A DNA stretch of 8,825 bases, taken from an uncultured Planctomycetaceae bacterium. Lineage in GTDB: Bacteria; Planctomycetota; Planctomycetia; Planctomycetales; Planctomycetaceae. Positions within the stretch are counted from its first letter, which is position 1. Each line of letters starts with the position of its first letter. Location: NCBI GenBank assembly GCA_903823545.1, contig CAIJTL010000959.1, forward strand, positions 1 to 8,825, read 5' to 3'. The notes under the pieces were generated by a model. That model was not told the origin of the DNA and searched no databases. It saw nothing but the letters and a program-made list of their open reading frames with translations. The translations under genes were made by a program, and so were the position numbers. Below, in pieces: positions 1-7,200 of the stretch.

Positions 1-1188
1 CCGATTCACTTCGAGATTGAAGGGGCTCGCTCGGAACTCGTTGTCGAAATGACCGCCGCTCAATTCGAGTTGAAGGACCATCGCATTCCGATTGAACGAT
101 CGCGCGAACGCGGATGGGGGAAAGTCTCGATTCAGGCGGACGGGAACTCGGCGGACAACGAGTTCTATTTTGTGTTCGATCAACCGACGTTGCGGCAAAC
201 GGTGATTGTGGCGGACGATCCGCAGGCCGCTCGCCCGCTGCAATTGTCCGCTGAAATTTCGCCGGACCCGAACAATCGAGGAACAGCAGAAGTCCTCGGT
301 GTTGAACAACTCGGGACGGTCGAGTGGGACAAGACTTCGCTTCTACTTTGGCATGCTCCGCTTCCAGATACGGATGCGGCGAAGACGGTACAGGCCTTTG
401 TGGATCGAGGCGGTCAAGTCATCTTCTTCCCGCCGAAGTCGCCGAGCAGTGATGAGTTTGCGGGAGTGAAGTGGCAGACATGGACCGAATCTCCAGACGG
501 CATCCCGGTCGAAACTTGGCGAGGTGATCAAGACCTGTTGGCTCACACACAAAGTGGTGCTGCGCTGCCGGTCGGGCAATTGGAGATTCGTAACTTCTGC
601 GGCATCACGGGTGAGCAAACGCCGCTGGCTTCGTTGAAGGGAGGCGCTCCGCTGTTGGCCCGCGTGACGAGCAATCGCGGCGGCGTTTATTTCTGTTCGA
701 CGACTCCGGCTCTGGGGGACTCGTCGTTGGCGACGAACGGCGTCGTGTTGTATGTGATGATTCAGCGGGCGCTTGCTTCCGGTTCTGCGGTGTTGGGCAA
801 TACTCGGCAAGTCGTTGCTGGCGATCCGTCGGGGTTCGCGGGCGAGAATCCGGCAACCTGGCAGAAGCTCGCAGGATCAAACGATTCGCTTTCGACGGAC
901 TTCGCGTTTCATGCGGGTGTCTACAGTACGGGCGAGAAATTGTTCGCGGTGAATCGTTCTCTGGCCGAGGATCACTCCCCCGTCTTGCCGAATGGCCGCG
1001 ACGCCGAGTTGTTCAAAGGACTCGATTTCGCCCGCGTCGATGACCAAGCAGGCAACATCGCCTCGCTGATTCAAGAAATCTGGCGACTATTCCTCGCCTG
1101 CATGATGGTGGCGTTGATTGTTGAAGCGGCACTCTGTCTGCCAAAACTTGCTCCGACTGCGACAACGCCCACCGGAGTCCCAGCATGA
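1..1188 (+). CDS. BatA-like membrane protein, 3' part (start outside window)
   Basis: The reading frame is open from base 1, so the ATG at 49 is internal and the gene is truncated by the window edge; 395 codons are visible. A mixed alpha/beta region at about 319-435 (ending G-G-Q-V-I-F-F-P-P) resembles the glutamine-amidotransferase-like fold found behind the BatA and VWA domains of this family, with no obvious catalytic cysteine there. A later strand, G-G-V-Y-F-C-S-T (679-702), would belong to the same fold. A hydrophobic helix follows at about 1078-1140 and then a short Pro/Thr-rich tail, giving a C-terminal membrane anchor. The N-terminal BatA membrane helices and any VWA domain would lie upstream and cannot be seen. 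The stop overlaps the next start (ATGA, 1185-1188), so the two genes are probably translated together. The family is associated with MoxR ATPases; its biochemical role is unknown. The BatA-like label rests on fold pattern and neighbours, not on a diagnostic motif. Confidence 0.72.
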   Translation, partial: PIHFEIEGARSELVVEMTAAQFELKDHRIPIERSRERGWGKVSIQADGNSADNEFYFVFDQPTLRQTVIVADDPQAARPLQLSAEISPDPNNRGTAEVLGVEQLGTVEWDKTSLLLWHAPLPDTDAAKTVQAFVDRGGQVIFFPPKSPSSDEFAGVKWQTWTESPDGIPVETWRGDQDLLAHTQSGAALPVGQLEIRNFCGITGEQTPLASLKGGAPLLARVTSNRGGVYFCSTTPALGDSSLATNGVVLYVMIQRALASGSAVLGNTRQVVAGDPSGFAGENPATWQKLAGSNDSLSTDFAFHAGVYSTGEKLFAVNRSLAEDHSPVLPNGRDAELFKGLDFARVDDQAGNIASLIQEIWRLFLACMMVALIVEAALCLPKLAPTATTPTGVPA

Positions 1189-3383
1189 ACGCGACTCGAA
1201 CACTCACGTTTTTATGGACCCCCGGATCGGCGATTGTGTCGGTCTTGGTCGTGCTAGTCGCGGCGGGATTTTGTTTTGTCGCTTGGCAGCGCAGCGGGTA
1301 TCGACGTTCGTTTGGAATGCTGGAAGCATTGCGGCTGACGATCGTGGTCTTGGCGGCCTTGATGTTCAATCAGCCGGAATGGGTTGAAGAATTTCGGCCT
1401 AATGAGAAACCGTCAATCGCCGTGTTGTGGGATGACTCGACCAGCATGGAGACACGAGACGTTGTGCCAGCCGGACAAACGGGGACGACTCCGATCACTC
1501 GGAAAGAGGCGATTAAGGGGCTGACCGAAGAGCCGGCGTGGAATCGGTTGCACGAACGGATGAACGTGGTCATTCAGCCGATCGCTTCGCCCCAACCGGG
1601 ACGCGGGACTGATTTGCATGACCCGCTGGCTCAGGCTCCGGAGAAGTTCAAGAACTTATTGGGGATCGTTCTGATTTCTGATGGCGACTGGAACGAAGGA
1701 CAGCCGCCGGTGCAGGCCGCGTCGCGGTTGCGACTCAAAGGGATTCCCGTCTTTACAGTGCCGGTCGGGAGTCCGAATCGGTTGCCGGATATTGAACTCT
1801 TGAGCCTCGACGCGCCGACGTTTGGCATCGCGGGTAAGTCGGTGCGAATTCCATTCACGGTCGATAGCTCGCTGCCGCGCGAGTATACGACGACGGTCGT
1901 GTTGAAAACTTCCGACGGTGAAGAGGTCTCGAAGGAGGTCCGCATCGCCGCGATGGGACGGACCAGCGAGTGGATCGCGTGGAAGCCGAAGACGATCGGC
2001 GATTTCACGCTGTCGCTCGACGTGCCGAAGCACAGCGATGAAACGCTGGTCGACAACAATCACATGAAGGCCCCGATTTCGATTCGCGAAGAGAAGCTGA
2101 AGGTGCTGGTGGTCGAGTCGTATCCGCGCTGGGAGTATCGATATCTCCGCAACGCGCTGTCGCGCGATCCCGGCGTCGAGGTCTCCTGTTTGCTGTTTCA
2201 TCCGGGGCTGAGCAAAGTCGGCGGCGGCAACAAAGACTACATCAAGCAGTTCCCCGGTGGGCTGGATGAGCTGTCGAAGTATGACGTCGTCTTCTTGGGG
2301 GATGTTGGCATTGATGACGGTCAGCTCACGCCGGAGCAATGCCGGTTGCTCAAAGGGATCGTCGAACATCAGGCGAGCGGGCTGGTTTTCATGCCGGGAT
2401 TGCAGGGGCGTCAGTTCTCGTTGCTGGATACGGAACTCGGCGATCTTTGCCCGGTGTTGATGGATGAAGCGCAGCCGGGAGGATGGGGCGCACGCACGCC
2501 GGGACATTTTGAACTGACGGAACTCGGTCGCCGCAGCCTGTTGACCAAACTGGCGGACACTCAAGATGACAACATGGAAGTCTGGGAAGATCTTCCCGGC
2601 TTCCAGTGGTACGCCCCGGTCGTGCGAGCGAAAGCGGGGACGGAGGTCTTGGCCGTTCACAAAGACATGACCAACGAACATGGTCGGCTGCCGCTGTTGG
2701 TGACGCGGACGTTTGGAGCGGGCAAGGTCTTGTTCATGGGGACCGACGGAGCGTGGCGTTGGCGGAAGGGAGTCGAAGACAAATACCACTATCGGTTCTG
2801 GGGCCAAGTCGTCCGTTGGATGGCTTATCAACGAAACATGGCCAAGGGGGAAACGATGCGGCTGTATTACTCTCCCGATCAACCGCAGATGCGGCAGACT
2901 CTCGCGTTGCACGCCAACGTGATGGAAAAGAGCGGTGAGCCGCTGACGAAGGGGGAAGTCACCGCTCGCATCGTCGCTCCCTCGGGCAAAGCGGAGACGG
3001 TTCGATTCACGTCAGCGGGAGACGAATGGGGCGTCTTCAACAGCCGCTTCACCGCCGAAGAACCGGGCAAGCACGAAGTGACTCTGATGTGCAAACAGAC
3101 GAACGCGTCGCTCGAAACATCGTTCTTCGTGCAAGGGGTCGCCGCCGAGCGAATCGGCCGGCCGGCTCGCCCCGAAGTGTTGGAAGAGATCGCTCGCGTG
3201 ACGCGCGGGAAGGTGATTGAACCGAGCAAGCTGAACGACATCGTGCAGTCGCTGGCCAATTTGCCGGAACCGGTCCCGTCGGTTCGCCGCGTCCAGTTGT
3301 GGAGTCACCCGGTGTTTGCCGGAGTTTTAGTTTTGTTGTTGGGTGTTTTTTGGGTAGGGCGGAAGGTTGTCGGACTGATATGA
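1185..3383 (+). CDS. Membrane-anchored VWA / glutamine-amidotransferase-like protein
   Basis: The 732-residue product has two N-terminal membrane helices (about 14-34 and 45-62). A VWA domain follows (about 75-200) with a complete-looking MIDAS metal site: D83-x-S85-x-S87, T142 in G-T-D-L, and D166 in L-I-S-D-G-D. A beta-rich segment (about 205-300) leads to an amidotransferase-fold domain (about 304-550). That domain ends in G-A-G-K-V-L-F-M-G-T-D and W-R-W-R followed by R-F-W-G-Q-V-V-R-W (about 511-546), a signature I know from planctomycete members of this family. The expected nucleophile-elbow cysteine is absent (V-F-M-P-G-L-Q-G-R), so it is probably a binding domain rather than an enzyme. 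A beta-sandwich-like region and a C-terminal helix (about 709-726) complete it. The start is supported by GGAG at 1174-1177, seven bases upstream, and by the ATGA overlap with the preceding gene. It probably acts at the membrane with the BatA-like protein and a MoxR ATPase, but the substrate is unknown. Confidence 0.85.
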   Translation: MNATRTLTFLWTPGSAIVSVLVVLVAAGFCFVAWQRSGYRRSFGMLEALRLTIVVLAALMFNQPEWVEEFRPNEKPSIAVLWDDSTSMETRDVVPAGQTGTTPITRKEAIKGLTEEPAWNRLHERMNVVIQPIASPQPGRGTDLHDPLAQAPEKFKNLLGIVLISDGDWNEGQPPVQAASRLRLKGIPVFTVPVGSPNRLPDIELLSLDAPTFGIAGKSVRIPFTVDSSLPREYTTTVVLKTSDGEEVSKEVRIAAMGRTSEWIAWKPKTIGDFTLSLDVPKHSDETLVDNNHMKAPISIREEKLKVLVVESYPRWEYRYLRNALSRDPGVEVSCLLFHPGLSKVGGGNKDYIKQFPGGLDELSKYDVVFLGDVGIDDGQLTPEQCRLLKGIVEHQASGLVFMPGLQGRQFSLLDTELGDLCPVLMDEAQPGGWGARTPGHFELTELGRRSLLTKLADTQDDNMEVWEDLPGFQWYAPVVRAKAGTEVLAVHKDMTNEHGRLPLLVTRTFGAGKVLFMGTDGAWRWRKGVEDKYHYRFWGQVVRWMAYQRNMAKGETMRLYYSPDQPQMRQTLALHANVMEKSGEPLTKGEVTARIVAPSGKAETVRFTSAGDEWGVFNSRFTAEEPGKHEVTLMCKQTNASLETSFFVQGVAAERIGRPARPEVLEEIARVTRGKVIEPSKLNDIVQSLANLPEPVPSVRRVQLWSHPVFAGVLVLLLGVFWVGRKVVGLI

Positions 3384-3384
3384 T
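3376..3384 (+). promoter_or_regulatory. Candidate extended -10 promoter for the small-protein/kinase pair
   Basis: The bases read TGATATGAT, matching the extended -10 form TGnTATAAT with one mismatch. They overlap the stop codon of the preceding gene (3381-3383). Transcription would begin around 3390 and leave a leader of about 55 bases before the ATG at 3445. No good -35 hexamer sits 16-18 bases upstream, although extended -10 promoters can work without one. Sigma-factor preferences in planctomycetes are poorly known to me, and a nine-base match can arise by chance. Confidence 0.28.
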
Positions 3385-3430
3385 CCCGGCCACAAAGCTG
3401 CAGAAACTTTGGCTTGATTCGCAAATCGTT

Positions 3431-3437
3431 GGAGGTG
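3431..3437 (+). promoter_or_regulatory. Strong ribosome-binding site of the 66-residue gene
   Basis: GGAGGTG lies seven bases before the ATG at 3445 and is close to a perfect anti-Shine-Dalgarno match. It supports the reality and the start of a short gene that could otherwise be doubted. It also shows that the pair has its own strong translation entry and does not depend on coupling to the gene before it. Confidence 0.75.
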
Positions 3438-3444
3438 CTAAAAC

Positions 3445-3645
3445 ATGTCGGTGACCTTACCGATCGAAGCTGCTCCGCAAGGGGTGCTGGAAACTCGTGA
3501 CGAGAAGATCGCCCGTTATAGCTCTCCAGAATTTACTGCGGCATTGACTGAGACTTTCCATCAGGCAAAACGACGGGCCATTCAAGCCGATCGTGAAGCA
3601 GCGGAAACCATCAAGAAGAACAACGAAGTGTTGCCCAAACCATGA
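3445..3645 (+). CDS. Small charged protein, putative antitoxin of the zeta-like kinase
   Basis: This 66-residue protein belongs to no family I recognise. After a short Ala/Pro-containing N-terminus it becomes a highly charged, probably helical chain (about residues 18-60) rich in Glu, Lys, Arg and Ala, with no signal peptide or membrane segment, so it should be cytoplasmic. Evidence that it is a gene: a strong ribosome-binding site (GGAGGTG at 3431-3437) and a stop that overlaps the kinase start as ATGATG, a typical antitoxin-toxin arrangement. Position, size and helical charge suggest it neutralises the kinase, as epsilon does for zeta. It is shorter than the roughly 90-residue streptococcal epsilon and shows no visible similarity to it. 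The antitoxin role is inferred from context only; it could instead be an accessory or structural partner. Confidence 0.68.
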   Translation: MSVTLPIEAAPQGVLETRDEKIARYSSPEFTAALTETFHQAKRRAIQADREAAETIKKNNEVLPKP

Positions 3646-4286
3646 TGCAGGCTGCGGAGCTTTGGATTGTCGCTGGTCCGAACGGTGCGGGCAAAACCAC
3701 GCTCGTGAATCGGGGCGCGTTGGCCAACCTGCTTTCCAACGCTCTCATGCTGAATGCAGACGATCGCACTTTGGACAAACTTCGGAAGCTCGGATATCGC
3801 GGTTTCGAGGATGTACCGAGTTCCATTTTGGAAGCCGCATTCATCAGTGCGGCTACGGAAGTCGAAGCCGAGTTGCCGCATCAACTTCAACTTGGCCATA
3901 AAGTTTGTGTAGAGACAGTGCTCAGCACTGACAAATACAAGCAGGTCGTCGAAGATGTACGCATTGGTCGTGGATTCGTGGGTTTGATCTACGTCGGAAT
4001 TCGTTCGCCGGAGATTCTCTATTCGCGGATTGCATCGCGAGTCCTTCGCGGTGGCCACGACGTTCCTAAGGATAGGGTTGCCATTCGATGGAAACGTTCG
4101 ATTGAATTGATCCCTTGGTTTGTTGCCCATGCAGACTCGATTTGGATTTATAACAACACAGACGCGAACGAGTTCGTCCCGCCAACTCTGATTGCCGAAG
4201 GCTGTCGCGGTAAAGTTAAGATCTACGACCGCGATGCAATCCCTGAAATCACAAACGCTCTTTCTCACATCCAAACGGAGGGGTGA
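3642..4286 (+). CDS. Zeta-toxin-like P-loop kinase (predicted UDP-GlcNAc kinase / COG4185-type ATPase)
   Basis: This 214-residue cytoplasmic P-loop protein is full length for the family. It shows a Walker A motif G-P-N-G-A-G-K-T-T (12-20); N-A-D-D (38-41), where zeta kinases usually have N-x-D; E-T-V-L-S-T (91-96); and the family block R-G-G-H-D-V-P (136-142) followed by R149 and R152, the basic lid residues expected to contact ATP phosphates. Characterised zeta toxins phosphorylate UDP-N-acetylglucosamine and so block peptidoglycan synthesis; several relatives annotated as predicted ABC-type ATPases are untested. Two adjacent ATGs (3642 and 3645) are possible starts. The first overlaps the small gene's stop. 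No strong ribosome-binding site precedes either, so translation is probably coupled to the small gene, which would keep the antitoxin in excess. Third codon positions look less G/C-biased than in the large flanking genes, consistent with acquisition by transfer. The fold is clear; the substrate and toxicity are inferred. Confidence 0.88.
   Translation: MMQAAELWIVAGPNGAGKTTLVNRGALANLLSNALMLNADDRTLDKLRKLGYRGFEDVPSSILEAAFISAATEVEAELPHQLQLGHKVCVETVLSTDKYKQVVEDVRIGRGFVGLIYVGIRSPEILYSRIASRVLRGGHDVPKDRVAIRWKRSIELIPWFVAHADSIWIYNNTDANEFVPPTLIAEGCRGKVKIYDRDAIPEITNALSHIQTEG
4277..4283 (+). promoter_or_regulatory. Ribosome-binding site of the 1088-residue gene, inside the kinase 3' end
   Basis: GGAGGGG lies six bases before the ATG at 4290 and codes for part of the last residues of the kinase, just before its stop at 4284-4286. 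It fixes the start of the large gene. It also means that ribosomes finishing the kinase pass over this site, so expression of the two genes is probably linked. Confidence 0.72.
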
Positions 4287-4289
4287 ACC

Positions 4290-7200
4290 ATGAGTCTTGC
4301 TCATCATCAGTTGGAACTGCCTGAGTCGTTGCAGGCGCAACTGCACGCATTCCGGGCGCGGGTCTGGAAGATCAAGACGATTGAGGCGGTCTGCGGAGCA
4401 GCCTTTGGGCTCTTTGTCGCGTTTTTGGCCACGTTTGTGTTGGACCGACTGCTCGACACTCCCGCCGGGATGCGTTTGGGAATCTTTGTGGCGGCGATGA
4501 TCGGCTGCGCGTTGGTGCCGCTGACGCTGCATCGTTGGGTGTGGGGACATCGGCGGTTGGAGCAATTGGCTCGGTTGTTGAGCCGCAAGCATCCCAGCGT
4601 GGGTGATCAATTGCTGGGGATCATCGAATTGGTTCACAGCGAAACGGAACAAGCTCGCTCGCGAACATTGTGCGAAGCGGCTGTCAAACAAGTGGCCGAA
4701 GTGGCGACGAAACGTGACTTCAGTGACTCGGTCCCGAATCCGAAGCATCGTAGTCGAGCGGCGTTCGCGGGGGTTGCGTTGACGATCGCGGTGGTCTTGT
4801 TGGGGATGTTCCCGGCCGCGGCGACGAATGCTTGGGCTCGTTTCTTGATGCCGTGGAAAAACACGCCGCGATACACCTTCGCGGCGATCGAACCGCTGCC
4901 GGACAAACTTGTGATTGCTCACGGTGAGTCGTTTAACGTGGCAATCAAGTTGGCGGAGAAGACCGAGTGGCGACCCGCTCAAGGCGAAGTGCAACTCGGC
5001 GGTCAGCAGCCGGTGTCCGCACGATTGAACGAGCGACGTTATGACTTTGAATTGCCCGCGCAGATTGATGTTGGCCAGCTCAGCGTTTCGATTGGTGATC
5101 TCAAACAGCAGGTGCGAGTCGAGCCGACATTGCGGCCGGAGTTGAATTCGGTCGCCGCTCACATCGACTTGCCGGAGTATCTGGGTCGCACGAAAGCGTT
5201 AGAGAAAGATGTTCGCGGCGGGACGATCTCGCTGGTGAAGGGAAGTCGCGCGACGTTTGTTGCTAGTGCGAGCCGTGATTTGTCAGCGGCTCAAGTCGAC
5301 GGGCAGTCACAAACGCCGATCGGTGCGAAGGTCACGAGTCCGGCGATCAAGGTTGATGAGTCACGCAAGGTGGAGTTTCAATGGCAGGATCAATTTGGGC
5401 TCGCAGGGAAAGAGCCATTTACGTTGTCGATCAACGGTCGCGAAGACGAAGCACCGTCGATCTCCTGTGAAGAGATGCCGCGTCAAAAGGTGGTGCTCGA
5501 CTCCGAGGTGCTCAACTTCAAGGTGAAGGCTCAGGATGATTTCGGAGTCAAACAAGTAGGCATGGTTTGGCAGGGGATCGACACGACGAACTTCAAAAAC
5601 CCGGCGAAGGGAGAACGCATCCTTTCCGCAGGCGGACACGAGAAAGAAGTTCTCGATCTGGCCGGGACGTTCTCGGCGCAATCGCTGGGGATCGAACCGC
5701 AGCCGATCAACGTGCGGCTGTTCGTTGAGGATTATCTTCCGGGTCGCGAACGGGTTTATTCGCCGACATACATGTTGTATGTGCTCAACGCCGAACAGCA
5801 CGCGATCTGGGTGACCGAAATGCTCAGCAAGTGGCATCGGCAGTCGCTGGAAGTTCGCGACCGCGAGATGCAGTTGCACGAGACGAACAAGCAACTGCGC
5901 GACCTCTCGCCGGAGCACCTCGATCAGCCGGATGCTCGCAAACGGATCGACACACAAGCAACCGCCGAGCGAGCGAACGGGCGGCGGCTTTCGAATCTCG
6001 TCGTCAACGGCGAGGACTTGGTCAAGCAAGCAATGCGTAACCCGGAGATCGGCGTCGGCCATTTGGAAAAGTGGGCCGAGATGTTGCAGATCCTCAAGGA
6101 CATCTCTGGCAATCGAATGCCGTCCGTGGCGGACTTGTTGAAGCAAGCCGCTCAAGCACCGCAGCAAGTCGCCGCGAATTCGCCAAGCAACAAAGCACCG
6201 ATGGCCGGACAAGTCCGCGCTGCGAACTCTGGAACTCAGAGTGCCTCTCAAGAGGGCGAGAAGAAGAAACCGTCTGCAGTTCCAACGGTTGCCGATGTCG
6301 AATCATCACAGCAACCGGCCAACAAGAAAGGTGATGATCAGCCTCCCAACAAGAGCAAGCCGAAGACTCCCAGCTTGGGTCTGCAGGTGACCACATTGAT
6401 GGGCAATGGCAGTGCGAAGAAGTCCGATCCTCCGCCGCCTGCCGATGAGAAGGTGGACGAAGCGGTCAAAGAGCAACAAGACTTGTTGACCGAGTTCGAG
6501 AAGATTTCCGACGAGTTGAATCGCGTGTTGGCAAACCTTGAAGGAAGCACGTTGGTCAAACGCCTGAAGGCCGCTTCGCGAACCCAATACAAGATCGCGG
6601 GACGACTCAGCGATCAAATCAGCGATGCGTTTGGTCAATCGGTCGTCGTGAAGGAGCCGCAAGCGAAACTCTTCACCGAGCTGTCGACTCAGGAGAACAA
6701 GAGCAGCAACGACGTCTCGAACATCATGGATGACTTGCAGTCGTACTTTGAACGTCGCCGATTTGCGCAGTTCAAGACGGTACTGGACGAAATGCGGAAG
6801 GACGATGTCATCGGGGCGCTGCGGCAATTGGGCGATGATCTGAAGAAGGAAAACGGACTGTCGATCGCTCAAGCTGAGTTCTGGTCGGACAACCTCGACC
6901 GCTGGGCCGAAGACCTCGTCGAAGCAGGTTGCAAAGGTCAGTGTCCCGGCTGCAAATCCAAGGGGAGTCTTCCGCCGTCGATCGTGTTGGAAGTGCTGCA
7001 AATCCTCGAAGGGGAAGTCAACCTGCGTGAAGAAACGCGAGTTGCGGAACAAGCTCGACCGGCTATCGAAGCGGCGGAGCATGAGAAGTTATCGAATCAA
7101 CTGGCAGAGACTCAGCAGAAGCTCGGTGAGCGAGTCGAAAACGTTGTCGATCGCATTCGCGCGTTGCCGGACGGCGAAACGGAGTTCGGCAAAGAGATCG

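Noticed and set aside
49..51. The ATG at 49 as the true start of the first gene
   Set aside because: The frame is open and protein-like from base 1, no ribosome-binding site precedes 49, and the expected N-terminal membrane domain is missing, so the real start lies upstream of the window.
1656..2912. An antisense open frame of 418 codons within the VWA gene
   Set aside because: It is entirely inside a gene with clear domains, its product is Arg/Gln-rich low-information sequence, and it corresponds to the G/C-biased codon use of the real gene.
3393..3411. Inverted repeat CAAAG / CTTTG as a transcription terminator after the VWA gene
   Set aside because: The stem is only five base pairs, the loop is nine bases, and no T-run follows. 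It is kept only as a weak leader element.
3642..4286. The kinase as the ATPase subunit of an ABC transporter
   Set aside because: It has the P-loop but shows no ABC signature (LSGGQ-like) motif and no transporter membrane partner; the R-G-G-H-x-V-P block fits zeta-like kinases instead.
3582..5162. A long antisense open frame of 526 codons across the kinase and the large membrane gene
   Set aside because: Its translation is rich in Arg, His and Gln with no recognisable domain. It runs opposite two well-supported genes and has the composition expected from codon bias on the other strand.
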